The notes: generated by a model from the letters alone, not told the origin. A DNA stretch of 64,000 nucleotides from Nitrosospira sp. Is2 (GCF_033095785.1 NZ_CP137134.1:310001-374000), one strand, 5' to 3'; positions 35,786 through 44,824 are shown, numbered from the stretch's first letter. Translations and numbers: made by a program.

Positions 35786-36171
35786 GTTTTGGAGGCCCGC
35801 CGCCTGACGGAAGTCGACTCGGTAGAATTTTCTGGTTCAGGACAGTTTCGGGAAGTTTTGGATTTGAGAGTTTCAGGAAGTTTTAAATTCGGGAGTTTCA
35901 GATTCGGGTCGTTGAGGGGGTTTTGGAGGCCCGCCGTCTGACCAAGTCGACTCGGTGGAATTTTCTGGTTCAGGACAGTTTCGGGAAGTTTTGGATTCGA
36001 GAGTTTCGGGAAGTTTTGAATTCGGGAGTTTCGGGAAGTTTTGAATTCGGGAGTTTCAGATTCGGGTCGTTGAGGGGGTTTTGGAGGCCCGCCGTCTGAC
36101 CAAGTCGACTCGGTGGAATTTTCTGGTTCAGGACAGTTTCGGGAAGTTTTGGATTCGAGAGTTTCGGGAGT
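35786..36171 (+). repeat. Nested tandem repeat downstream of the integrase
   Basis: A unit beginning GTTTTGGAGGCCCGCCG starts at 35786, 35920 and 36078, giving spacings of 134 and 158 bases. The 24-base difference equals one extra inner unit, GTTTCGGGAAGTTTTGAATT plus CGGGA. Inner units of this GTTTCGGGAAGTTTTG type occur three to four times per outer unit. There is no open frame with family resemblance. Its place beside the integrase suggests an element-borne control or recombination region. Confidence 0.85.
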
Positions 36172-36360
36172 ACTGAGAGATCATATTTTTTCCCCGGTGT
36201 TTAGTCAATATAAGCTTTTATCGCATTCCAGAAAAGAATCGAGAAACCTTACCCCCTTACACGGCAAACAGGGTACGTTGTGTGCCTGAAATATTCCCGA
36301 ATTCGGGAACGGGAAGAATAGAAGCCAAGCTCGAGGCAGAGTTTACATTGGCGAAGGATT

Positions 36361-36756
36361 CTATTTTCGCTCCGCAACGCTATCCTCACTTTTTTTCAGA
36401 TGTAGGAGGTAGCGTGCAAAAACCGCTTTCCTGAAGAGCAAGTAACCTCCTCCACCCATTAGCAAAACGGCAAGCGCGGTTATTGCGCACCAACGGCAGG
36501 ATGAAAAGATAGCTATCGCGCAACTATCCGTACCAGCGAGTTGTCCTGAAAATCCCAATATAATAAAAGTTAAACCCGTTATCGAGTCACACTTGGTCGT
36601 CACGGCCTGAATGGGCACTTCAGGACCCCCAAAGGCAATCGCTTCTTGAAATTCTTTTTTTCCTTGACGGGTATATCCCCAGACAAGGATCAACGCTCCA
36701 ATAAGGTCATATAGCAGTCCTACTCGACCGATGGTAAACCAATCCAGCGATTGCAT
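36361..36756 (-). CDS. Hypothetical membrane protein
   Basis: 131 residues with three hydrophobic helices (GLLYDLIGALILVWGY, SITGLTFIILGFSGQLAG, WCAITALAVLLMGGGGYLL) and a charged C-terminal tail ending SVAERK. No family recognised. It is the only likely gene in the stretch after the repeat, and the start ATG has no strong ribosome-binding site. Confidence 0.5.
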   Translation of the reverse strand: MQSLDWFTIGRVGLLYDLIGALILVWGYTRQGKKEFQEAIAFGGPEVPIQAVTTKCDSITGLTFIILGFSGQLAGTDSCAIAIFSSCRWCAITALAVLLMGGGGYLLFRKAVFARYLLHLKKSEDSVAERK

Positions 36757-37310
36757 ACTCAGTTTTAATTTATCCGGTAGTTTTTTAGCAGCGTTTATCG
36801 CCTGATCCTATATATTGTCGAGCTATATATCAAGAATTGCAGACGTTTGCACTCCTGAGCAAATAGAAACCCTAACCTTTGAGCTGGGGTTTCTTTTGGT
36901 ACTACCTGCTGCGCCTGACGTCGTATATTCCTTCTTAGCCCACCCAGCGCTATTCGAGACAAATGCTCCCAGAACACACACACGCAAGTTTTCCGCTTGG
37001 AATCGAATTTTTTGAGTTGCAGTCGCATGTCTCCGACAGGGCTGCAGAAGCGACCGATCAGATGTTCAGCACTTCTGGTGAGAAGCTCCCAGCAACAACT
37101 CAAGGCCTCGGCACGGTCTTGTCTCTTATGTACCGAACCGCCTGCTGTGCGTAGGGCTGTGGCGGGGGTGATCATCAGCTCGAATGGCTGTTTCAAAACT
37201 CTCCTGTTTTCCTACTTTTATGCCTCCTAGAACTATCTCTTGAAATCTGGTCTCCTATAAGCTACAGTTCAGTTGAGTTTAAGGAGACAGACGATGGCAG
37301 AGGGAGTGAA
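36757..37310. other. Intergenic region before the resolvase
   Basis: No firm gene. A 133-residue frame on the minus strand (36795-37196) lacks family resemblance. Just before 37311 lies AAGGAGACAGACG, a six-codon frame MAEGVK whose stop overlaps the resolvase ATG, and a GAGGGAG ribosome-binding site. Confidence 0.4.
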
Positions 37311-37913
37311 ATGAAAATTGGTTATGCACGGGTAAGCACCCAGGATCAGGACTTGGCCTTACAGCTTGATGCCTTGATTAAAGAAGGGTGTGAGAGGATT
37401 TTTCAGGAAAAAGCGTCGGGTGCACAACGGGATCGGCCTGAGCTAAAAGCTGCGCTGTCCTATATGCGCAAGGGCGACACATTGGTGGTCTGGAAAATTG
37501 ATAGACTTGCCCGCTCTATGAAACAGCTCATCGAAACGATTGAATCATTCCAGGAACGAGGAATAGGGCTTAAATCGCTGCAGGACCCCATCGATACCAG
37601 TTCACCCAGCGGGAAACTGGTCTTCCATATTTTCGCAGCCCTTGCCGAATTCGAACGCGGTGTCATCCGTGAGCGAACTACTGCGGGCTTGAGAGCCGCA
37701 CGGGAACGCGGTCGTGTGGGTGGTAGGCCGCCCGCACTGTCAGCCAACGACCTCCAGGCAGCCAAGGCAATGCTGAAGAATGCTGATATCACTGTTGCTG
37801 CTGTCGCCCGTCGATTAAACGTAGCTGCATCCACACTTTACCGTCATATTCCCCACGCACGAACTGCAAGCCTCGAGACAGACGAAAGGGCGGGTTTGCT
37901 AGCGACAGAATAA
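37311..37913 (+). CDS. Serine recombinase (resolvase/invertase)
   Basis: 200 residues. Resolvase domain with the nucleophile Ser9 in IGYARVSTQDQDL, the arginine motif in KIDRLARSMKQLIE, and FHIFAALAEFERGVIRERT. The C-terminal helix-turn-helix is VAAVARRLNVAASTLYRH. Such enzymes resolve cointegrates or invert segments. It starts at ATG 37311, overlapping the stop of a six-codon leader by one base step (ATGA). The frame is intact. No transposon ends were found nearby. Confidence 0.88.
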   Translation: MKIGYARVSTQDQDLALQLDALIKEGCERIFQEKASGAQRDRPELKAALSYMRKGDTLVVWKIDRLARSMKQLIETIESFQERGIGLKSLQDPIDTSSPSGKLVFHIFAALAEFERGVIRERTTAGLRAARERGRVGGRPPALSANDLQAAKAMLKNADITVAAVARRLNVAASTLYRHIPHARTASLETDERAGLLATE

Positions 37914-38061
37914 TGAAACTATCCCGGAAATCTTGAGCGGGCGATGGTTATGGTCGCGATCGCTGCGCGGGGAGATATTGGGCGTCGAACCAAAAACAGT
38001 CGCCTTTGTCCACGACGTACCCAACCGTAAAAATACGTTCGCGTGATCGAGGCCTCTTGCA

Positions 38062-39273
38062 ATGAAGAATATTTATCGTGAGGAAGGATTCAGACCCATC
38101 AAGGCCTGGACTGATGTTGAAGACGACGCACTTGCCCAAGCCAGGAATCTTGCGCGACTGCCTTTTATAGATCAACACGGCATCGCCCTGATGCCCGATT
38201 GCCATCTTGGCAAAGGTACGACGGTAGGCACCGTTATCGCAACGGACAAAGCCATCATTCCAGCCGCGGTAGGTGTCGATATCGGCTGCGGCATGAATGC
38301 CGTCCGCCTTTCCCTCAAAGCTTCGGACCTGCCCGATTCGTTACTCTCTATCCGTCGCCAGATTGAACGTGATGTTCCCCTGGGTGCTGGTGGAAGCCGC
38401 AGAAAGCCGGTTGCACTGGGCAAGCTTTCCTCAGCGCTTAATCAGGGTCGTGGCTACAAGCGATGGTACGGGCGTTTCGCACAGAGTCGAAAGACCGATG
38501 AGATCAGTTTGGTAAAAAAGGCCGAATCACAACTCGGAACCTTGGGCTCAGGCAATCACTTCATCGAGTTGTGCACAGATGAGAATCAGGACGTGTGGGT
38601 GATGCTCCATTCTGGTTCCCGGGGTATTGGCAACATGATTGGAAGCTATTTCATCGAAAAAGCCCGGCGCCGGATGGAACGCCTTTCCATTCACCTGCCG
38701 GATGGCGATCTTGCATGGCTGGCAGAAGGCGAGGATGACTTCGACGATTATGTGGAAGCTGTTAACTGGGCACAGGACTATGCGCTCGAGAACCGGCGGA
38801 TCATGATGGAGACCACGATAGCAGCGCTACGCCGCCACATTCCCATCAAATTTACCCTTACCCGGGAAGCCATCAACTGTCACCACAATTATGTGGAAAA
38901 GGAAACGCACTTTGGGCGAAATTTATGGGTGACGCGCAAGGGAGCAATACGTGCGCGCGTGGACGATCTGGGTATTATTCCCGGCTCGATGGGCCAGCGG
39001 AGCTATATAGTGCGGGGGAAGGGAGAACTTGAATCCTACTGCTCCTGCTCACACGGTGCGGGCCGTAAAATGTCCCGCAGTCAGGCCCGAAGTATATTTA
39101 CAGTGGCCGACCTGGTTCAGCAGACCAAAGGGGTCGAGTGTCGCAAGGATAAAATGGTGTTGGACGAGTTACCCTCATCGTATAAGGACATCGATGAGGT
39201 GATGGCAAACCAGGCAGACCTGGTGGAAGTAGTACACACGTTAAAAGCAGTGATGTGCGTCAAAGGAAGCTGA
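38062..39273 (+). CDS. rtcB: RNA-splicing ligase RtcB
   Basis: 403 residues, the length of proteobacterial RtcB. It joins 2',3'-cyclic phosphate (or 3'-phosphate) ends to 5'-OH RNA ends with GTP and manganese. Metal and nucleotide motifs are present: GVDIGCGM (Cys76), LGSGNHFIEL, MLHSGSRGIGN, IIPGSMGQRSYIV, and CSHGAGR with the guanylated His331. RtcB repairs tRNA or rRNA cleaved by toxins and colicins. No rtcA or archease lies next to it; the neighbour is a serine recombinase. The gene looks intact. Confidence 0.92.
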   Translation: MKNIYREEGFRPIKAWTDVEDDALAQARNLARLPFIDQHGIALMPDCHLGKGTTVGTVIATDKAIIPAAVGVDIGCGMNAVRLSLKASDLPDSLLSIRRQIERDVPLGAGGSRRKPVALGKLSSALNQGRGYKRWYGRFAQSRKTDEISLVKKAESQLGTLGSGNHFIELCTDENQDVWVMLHSGSRGIGNMIGSYFIEKARRRMERLSIHLPDGDLAWLAEGEDDFDDYVEAVNWAQDYALENRRIMMETTIAALRRHIPIKFTLTREAINCHHNYVEKETHFGRNLWVTRKGAIRARVDDLGIIPGSMGQRSYIVRGKGELESYCSCSHGAGRKMSRSQARSIFTVADLVQQTKGVECRKDKMVLDELPSSYKDIDEVMANQADLVEVVHTLKAVMCVKGS

Positions 39274-39425
39274 GGACAATGGCGCTCACGTGCGGTACAC
39301 TTGGTTGTCAGGGGTCGCCTTGGCTTGGGGCCGGAGGGAACTGTACCCTCCCTTGTTCATAACCCAATCGCGGCCTTTGAGTTTTGTTATTAGCTGCTCC
39401 CTTCCCGAGAGCGGTATTCCCAGTA

Positions 39426-39600
39426 TCAGCTCACCACCGGCAGCTCATTCCAGTCCCCGGTGTAATTGGGACTCTTGAAGCTGCGCCGCATGGACCACGT
39501 ACGGTCAACTCCCTCAGATGCTAGATGAATGGTACTCCGCGCGTATTTCCTGTTGATCTGATCGACCGCTTCCATCAGCCTGTTCGATTTGTTGCTTACC
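39426..39600 (-). pseudogene. umuC 3'-end fragment, copy 3
   Basis: The minus strand reads NKSNRLMEAVDQINRKYARS, then TIHLASEGVDRTWSMRRSFK and SPNYTGDWNELPVVS. This matches the last 55 or so residues of UmuC at 31044, in one frame and with the stop preserved. The 5' part is unrelated DNA, so the join lies near 39600. The fragment has no start of its own that would give a working protein. Confidence 0.8.
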
Positions 39601-39928
39601 GTAAGGAAGAAGGTAGACAAGGGTGGAGTAAGGTCCGACGGCAAAGATTGAAGGGGTGGCTCGCGACGCAGGTTAACAAAAAAGCCTGTTAACCTGCTTG
39701 TTCACTACGTACAACAAAGGAAGCGGCGTGTTGGTGCGCCCTCCAGTAAGACGGCCGAACTGCTGGAAGCCATACTAGTAGAAGCGGAACGCCCCCGATA
39801 CAAATTAGGACAGCTATATAGTAGCGGTCAAAATTTAAAAAACTGTACCTCTGCGTAGTTTTTTGGAATGCAAGCCTAAGAAAAGGAATAATAATGAGGG
39901 CAATCATACATAACTTATAGGGGGACAA

Positions 39929-40222
39929 ATGATAGTCAAACATGATTCGATGCGCCTTGCCATGATTGTTTTGGCATTTTGCGTGGCTCTGGTTGCTAGC
40001 CAGGCGCTTGCTGCGTCGGCCGCCGGTACGCCATGGGAAACTCCGAATGGAAATTGGTGCCAGGTCAGCTCCTTCTGGTCGGGTTGGATTCTTCTGATGG
40101 GTGTCGTAATTAGTGGCTTTACCTTGATATTTGACGGTGAAACCTCTCGGCGTATCCGCTATGCCACAATCGTAGCTTGCGGACTTGCCTTGGCTAACAT
40201 GATTACCTGTTTATTCCTCTAA
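39929..40222 (+). CDS. VirB2/TrbC-like conjugative pilin candidate
   Basis: 97 residues. A signal peptide (to about AAS at residue 30) is followed by GTPWETPNGNWCQ and two hydrophobic helices, WILLMGVVISGFTLIF and YATIVACGLALANMITCLFL, separated by GETSRRIRYA. This two-helix layout with a signal peptide matches TrbC/VirB2 major pilins of type IV secretion. No other conjugation gene lies in the window, so it is an orphan or relic. TAGGGGGACA gives a fair ribosome-binding site. Confidence 0.6.
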   Translation: MIVKHDSMRLAMIVLAFCVALVASQALAASAAGTPWETPNGNWCQVSSFWSGWILLMGVVISGFTLIFDGETSRRIRYATIVACGLALANMITCLFL

Positions 40223-40389
40223 GCTAAGGCGACTACTAGGGCGACAGATTATTGGTGTCATGTTGCCTTCCTTCCACAGCTTGATGTCTGTGTTGGCGAT
40301 GGTGAGCGCCATTGAAATACACCTGCTGTGCAGCGGGAAAGTACCGTTGATGTCCGTCATGCCCGCCACTGCCGCAAACGTCACTTCCT

Positions 40390-40982
40390 CTATGCCCGCA
40401 GCCCGAACACACTATTTAATGTGATAGTCACATATCCTGCAGATGGGGTATCTTTGACCCCGTTGCTCACGGTCACGCTGTGTGGCGGCGCGGTATCAAG
40501 GGCGGAAAGCGCCCAGGTATCATCATCCTTGCCGGTAGTCTCGGCAGAAGCCGGCGACGGCGCAGACTCTACACCCCACGGCGTAACGAACGTATACACG
40601 TAGACGCGGGTAACTGTGGATCCAACCCCGCCTGAAGGGGTCACCGTTGGAGCGGCAACGGGAGGCGTAACCCCCAGCACATAGCCACCTGAGGGGTATG
40701 GGCCCACCCCTTGAGTCGCCGTATCGTAGTGGGATACGTGCGGCTCTACATCGCCGGTATAGTAGAAGCGCCGTGAAGTGTTTCCAGCTACCGGCGAACG
40801 TGCGACAAAACAATGTCTCCATCGATGTCCAGAGCAGCGACCAGAAGGGGTCCGTTTCTGGGACGCAGATCGCCGGATGTCAGATTGCAGTTTGTCGCAA
40901 CCTGCGCTTGATTAGGCGCGAGCAACTGCTTTGCCAGTCGCGGAACGAGGCCGGAGAACCCGGCGATGCGGGATGCTGTCAT
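40390..40982 (-). pseudogene. Phage structural protein, degraded
   Basis: It begins MTASRIAGFSGLVPRLAKQL then LAPNQAQVATNCNLTSGDLR, a start seen in tail or head-associated phage proteins. It stops at 40788. Later parts appear in other frames, including VYVYTFVTPWGVESAPSPAS and TVSNGVKDTPSAGYVTITLN up to 40390. At least two frameshifts have inactivated it. The ATG overlaps the stop of the preceding phage gene by four bases, so an operon once ran from 41493 to 40390. Confidence 0.65.
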
Positions 40983-41320
40983 GATTTGCGTCTTATCTCA
41001 CGAATGGCTTTTAGTTTTCCCGACTCATCCACGCGCTCATATTCACACTTGAGGAAATTAAGCTCCCGGCCAATCTCGTACAGCGCACGGCGTTCGGATG
41101 GGTCCATCGGATAATCGTCCCTCGCCAGATAGCCTTTCACAGTGCAAACATCTGGATCCTCAGTCTGGGCCATCGTGCAAACCCATACGTAACCGGCAGT
41201 CAACGAATTACCGTCGATACGACGGCGAATGAGCCAGGATGGACGGAGAATTGGTTCGACTGTTATCAAGTCCTTGACGATGACAAAATTAGGGAGGCTA
41301 GCATCCAGCCCTTTGTTCAT
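40979..41320 (-). CDS. Phage-like hypothetical protein
   Basis: 113 residues from ATG 41320 (MNKGLDASLPNFVIVKDLIT); the longer open frame upstream is not needed. It ends in a basic helix AIREIRRKS. The ATGA overlaps on both sides link it to the structural relic downstream and the small gene upstream, a phage operon pattern. Family unknown. Confidence 0.6.
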   Translation of the reverse strand: MNKGLDASLPNFVIVKDLITVEPILRPSWLIRRRIDGNSLTAGYVWVCTMAQTEDPDVCTVKGYLARDDYPMDPSERRALYEIGRELNFLKCEYERVDESGKLKAIREIRRKS

Positions 41321-41493
41321 TTTTTCCTCTCCGAGTCCGTAACAGTGAATCGTCCGGATGGAATGATACGTGGGCCAACAGCAGCGACTAGTGGACGTAA
41401 GTACACCTTGGACCAACGTACAGGTACTTGCCCCTCGCAGACCTTGCGCTCTTCAGCACGGCCCTCCCCACCGCCAATATTCAGCTTCAAGGT
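41317..41493 (-). pseudogene. Phage small protein, 5' end replaced at SRAP junction
   Basis: The segment GEGRAEERKVCEGQVPVRW, then SKVYLRPLVAAVGPRIIPSG, is phage-like and ends in an ATGA overlap with the next gene. Its N-terminus cannot be native: from about 41493 the plus strand is SRAP sequence. So the SRAP/nuclease piece has landed in the start of this phage gene. Confidence 0.55.
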
Positions 41494-41735
41494 AGACGAG
41501 TTGCTGTTCATCGGTATGAGCTGGGGCTATAGAACTCGGAAGGAAGCGGTTGAGAAGAAGAAGCCCTAGATATGCGCTCGTGTCCAGAAATCTCTGACCG
41601 GGCGGCACTTCCGCCACATCTTCAGCCAGGTACGGGTAATCCTTCCCGCGGGCGGTTGATAGGAATGGACGCTGGAGATGGTAAGAAGCAGCCGTGGTAC
41701 ATCACGCGGAAAGTGAACGAACCGATATTGACAGT
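41494..41735 (+). pseudogene. SRAP gene, copy C, internal fragment
   Basis: The plus strand reads DELLFIGMSWGYRTRKEAVE, then a stop, ICARVQKSLTGRHFRHIF, LPAGG followed by two stops, then EWTLE and a shifted tail. It matches the middle of SRAP copies B and D. At least three in-frame stops and one frameshift are present, and both the Cys2 end and the C-terminus are lost. At about 41733 it joins an SNase fragment. The PxICAR change is shared with copy B, so B and C are sister copies. Confidence 0.75.
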
Positions 41736-41985
41736 CGCTCTCTGATCTGTGCTTCGACAAGGAGGCGGAAGTTAGCCCCCTCGTGAAGAACCGCTACCAC
41801 CCCACTGTCGCTCGGGTTAAATGCGGTGGCGTGGACGTAAATTCAGAACAGGTTAATCGCGGCATGGCTTGGGTCTATCGGCGCTACACGAAGGACCATG
41901 ACCTGTATGTGCTGGAGCATGAGGCTAAAGAATGGGAAAACCTAGGGACTTTGCCGACTAGCTGGGACGTAAATCTGGACATGGA
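41733..41985 (+). pseudogene. SNase-like gene, copy C, C-terminal fragment
   Basis: SLSDLCFDKEAEVSPLVKNR, then VARVKCGGVDVNSEQVNRGM and WVYRRYTKDHDLYVLEHEAK match the nuclease pseudogene at 24551 with very similar DNA. The IDAPE half is absent; it is replaced by the SRAP fragment. In copy B the order is nuclease then SRAP, here SRAP then nuclease, so an internal deletion or tandem array recombination is implied. Confidence 0.7.
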
Positions 41986-42339
41986 AGCGAAAATTGTTGC
42001 CCCACTACACGATTGCAGCGTGATTGCTTACTGGGCCGTTCTCTTTCTCCGATCCTCACATTTGAGGTCGAGTTCAGCTCGATACGATCCAATCCGCGTT
42101 TTCCGCTCATAGGTCGAGGCCGATCCAGTTTTTCCCCTCTCACTGTACGAAAGTACATGACGAGGTTCGTGACACCTGCCGACAAATCTTCCACCCAAGC
42201 AGTTCCAAGCTTCTGATATTTAACCCGAATTATAGTGGCACGGCTTTTGCCTAGTAAGCTGTGTGGCAGCGGGTACGTGATTACCGACTTCCTATTGCAG
42301 CGTTGATAATTAATTGATTTCTTTTCCGACGGATACATT
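41986..42339. other. Intergenic region before PEP-CTERM cluster
   Basis: No gene is supported. The last 60 bases are AT-rich and should hold the promoter of the PEP-CTERM gene at 42340. Confidence 0.35.
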
Positions 42340-43020
42340 GTGAAAACATATTTCAGAAAAACCAAGCTGGTCGCCGCACTTTCCGCTCTCAGCTTCTTCG
42401 CCGCTGTCAGCACCTCGCAAGCAGCCCTGCTCGAGATCGACTTCTCGAAATCGGGCGCTTTTTCGGGTACGACGCCTTCAACTCCCCTCAATGCGAGTGA
42501 TGTTTTCGCTAAGGCTATTTTCGACGATGGCGGTGGCTCTGGCAGCGTGACCCTGACTATGAGCGTCTTGAATAATCTGTCGACAACTGGTGCCTATGTG
42601 AAGGACTGGTACTTTAACGTTGCCAATGCGCCCCTTACTGGTGTTGCGTTTACCAGCGGAATCTCCACATCCGATATTGATATCGGAACCAATGCTTTTA
42701 AGGCTAATGGGACAGGCGGAAAATTTGATTTTGCGTTTCATTTCCCAGGAGAACTCGTACCTGGCCACACCTCCGTGTACACCCTGACGGGAGCAGGCAT
42801 TACCGCCAACTCCTTCAATTCTGTCTCGGTGCCTGCGCCTAATGGCGGTGGTTATCTTGGCGCAATACACGTGCAAGGATATCAGGGAACCAGTGCTTGG
42901 ATAAGTGGGCAAATCGGAGATCCCGTGAGTTCCCCGAGCCAAGTACCCGAACCCGCAACCCTTGCGTTACTTGGGCTTGGCTTTCTTGGCATAGGGGCCA
43001 CACGCCGCCGCAATAAATAA
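42340..43020 (+). CDS. PEP-CTERM sorting domain protein
   Basis: 226 residues from GTG 42340. Signal peptide 1-28 (AALSALSFFAAVSTSQA). A beta-rich body contains FDFAFHFPGELVPGHTS. The C-terminus has VPEPATLALLGLGFLGIG and TRRRNK, the PEP-CTERM signal for exosortase. The first of three PEP-CTERM genes within 2.5 kb on one strand. Function of the body unknown. Confidence 0.87.
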   Translation: MKTYFRKTKLVAALSALSFFAAVSTSQAALLEIDFSKSGAFSGTTPSTPLNASDVFAKAIFDDGGGSGSVTLTMSVLNNLSTTGAYVKDWYFNVANAPLTGVAFTSGISTSDIDIGTNAFKANGTGGKFDFAFHFPGELVPGHTSVYTLTGAGITANSFNSVSVPAPNGGGYLGAIHVQGYQGTSAWISGQIGDPVSSPSQVPEPATLALLGLGFLGIGATRRRNK

Positions 43021-43545
43021 GTATGGAGCAATAAGGAGGGCGGTAAAAGTGGAACCCCATCCAAGGATGACGACAGAGGCTCATCCAAGGATAACGATAA
43101 AGGGCGTCTTGCCAGGATATTGTTTCTTTCCCCGACCGGGATAGCAGATAAGACTGCTTCCGGGAATCCCGGTAATTCACGGTCGGCAGTCGGTAGTACT
43201 CGTATTTTGGCGCGATACACTCTTCACACGACGCACCGCAACTCTCCTTTCATTCGTCCAGCCGGGCCGAGTGCCATTGCCAACCCGTATCCGTTGGCCT
43301 TTGCCAGTTTTCCTGCTGGCCGCCGCCTCGTTCACCCCAACAAGTGTTTCACCGTCTCGAATCTTCGGTCACTCCAATGAGCGCAACTTGAATCGCCCAT
43401 AGTGCAAGGGAACCATAAAATGACAGTCGAGTAGACTATATTAAGTTACTGAATTAACGGGGACAATCTGTTAGTGGGCGGGAAAAAGAAGTCCATACGC
43501 ACACGTGCAATGAATATTGTTCTTGAATCTTTTTTGGAGCCACAA
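43021..43545. other. Intergenic region between PEP-CTERM genes
   Basis: 525 bases without a supported gene. A direct repeat of CTCATCCAAGGAT and CCATCCAAGGAT occurs around 43055-43095. The end carries TTTTTTGGAGCCACAA, the ribosome-binding site of the next gene. Confidence 0.4.
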
Positions 43546-44199
43546 ATGAATGTAAAAACAAAATCGCTTATCGCCGCCCTAATCTTTGGTGGATCGATAT
43601 CCGCAGCATCGGCGTCAGCTGTAATCACGGACATTACCGCAAGCGGCCCTGGCATGGGATCTTTTTCAGTCCTTGCCAGTTCCACTAACGACAAAGGTCT
43701 GGATCTTTCCAAAACCTTTGACAGCATCAACCCCATCACTTTGACATTCACGGTTGCGCATTCCGTGGGCAACGGCGGCTCCTACGATGTAATTGAGTCG
43801 ATCACCAACAACACTGGAACAGCTTTTTCTGACTTCCATTTCAGCATCACGGAGCCAACGAACGCACCTGGGAACGGCGTTGTGTTCACCAGTTTCAACT
43901 CGTCGACTCTTGCCGGTTTCACCCTTGATTCGCCTTCGGTAAATCAGTCGTCCCCCTTTAATTCCAGCGGTCCCCGCGATCTAAACTTCACCGGAACCTT
44001 GGCTGTCGGCGGCACAGCAGATGCAGCTTTCCACCTGAGCCCTTTTGATCCCGGCGCCGGCAACACCTATACGTTTTCCATCACGCAGACACCGACGGTG
44101 AGCGCAATTCCTGAACCGGAAACCTACGCCATGCTGCTTGCAGGGCTTGCAGTTATGGGGGCTGTCGCAAGACGCAAAAATAGCAAGAAACACGCGTAG
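43546..44199 (+). CDS. PEP-CTERM sorting domain protein
   Basis: 217 residues from ATG 43546 (MNVKTKSLIAALIFGG) with a TTGGAGCC ribosome-binding site; the frame is open further upstream. Signal peptide ends near SAASASA. The body contains SYDVIESITNNTGTAFSDFH, like the choice-of-anchor beta-sandwich class. Sorting signal IPEPETYAMLLAGLAVMG and ARRK. Exported and exosortase-processed. Confidence 0.87.
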   Translation: MNVKTKSLIAALIFGGSISAASASAVITDITASGPGMGSFSVLASSTNDKGLDLSKTFDSINPITLTFTVAHSVGNGGSYDVIESITNNTGTAFSDFHFSITEPTNAPGNGVVFTSFNSSTLAGFTLDSPSVNQSSPFNSSGPRDLNFTGTLAVGGTADAAFHLSPFDPGAGNTYTFSITQTPTVSAIPEPETYAMLLAGLAVMGAVARRKNSKKHA

Positions 44200-44262
44200 G
44201 AGCTTTTTGCACCTTCGCTGAGCAATTGGCCAGCGAAGGTTGATAAAAAACAGGGGATAAGA

Positions 44263-44799
44263 ATGAATAAGAAAAAAAGGTTTTTTTCTGGGGCTCTAGT
44301 AGCGTTGTTTAGCGCGGCAGTGTGGATACCAAGTGCACAGGCTGTCTTTATCGTCGACACAAAGATCGGGGAGTCTTTGCTTGGGAATTCGGGCGATGCA
44401 ACAGAACTTGCCGCGATGGAAACGTTTGCCAACAACAATAACCTGGTTCAGGATCTAAAGATCAGCTCGTTCACTGCTTTTGTGAATGCGCCGGGGGAGT
44501 GGTATCTGGACGTGGCCCCGACCGAGCCGGGTTACTTTCTTCTAAAGTTTGGCACCGGGGGTACCAGTGCAACAGCCGACACTTTCTTCTTCCAGAATAT
44601 CGGGGAGATGACCAAGCTGGTATGGTCTGATTCGCAAGTTCAGTTCCTCTCCGGGGGCGGCGGCAATAATACTAATATTGGACGGCTCAGCCATTACACG
44701 ACGTACGATCCTAGCACGCAGGTTCCAGAACCCGGCACTCTCGCGCTGCTAGGCCTTGGGCTCGCGGCTTTTGGCATTCGGCGCAAGCGGAAACAGTAA
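44263..44799 (+). CDS. PEP-CTERM sorting domain protein
   Basis: 178 residues, 63 bases after the previous PEP-CTERM gene. Signal peptide 1-28 (ALVALFSAAVWIPSAQA). The body has LKISSFTAFVNAPGEWYLDV and a glycine-rich GGGGNNTNIG. Sorting signal VPEPGTLALLGLGLAAFG and RRKRKQ. A terminator at 44825 ends the unit. Confidence 0.87.
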   Translation: MNKKKRFFSGALVALFSAAVWIPSAQAVFIVDTKIGESLLGNSGDATELAAMETFANNNNLVQDLKISSFTAFVNAPGEWYLDVAPTEPGYFLLKFGTGGTSATADTFFFQNIGEMTKLVWSDSQVQFLSGGGGNNTNIGRLSHYTTYDPSTQVPEPGTLALLGLGLAAFGIRRKRKQ

Positions 44800-44824
44800 C
44801 AATCAGTTATTGAAATTGAAACAG

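Noticed and set aside
35786..36171. Repeat array considered as CRISPR
   Set aside because: Units are 134 and 158 bases with nested copies and no unique spacers of constant size; no cas genes are near.
36795..37196. 133-residue open frame on the minus strand
   Set aside because: Arginine- and cysteine-rich without a family match; no start signal.
39689..39943. 84-residue hydrophobic frame on the minus strand
   Set aside because: It overlaps the leader of the pilin candidate, and its hydrophobic start comes from the AT-rich promoter region.
41958..42491. 177-residue open frame opposite the PEP-CTERM gene
   Set aside because: It is the shadow of the region before and inside the gene at 42340, without motif.
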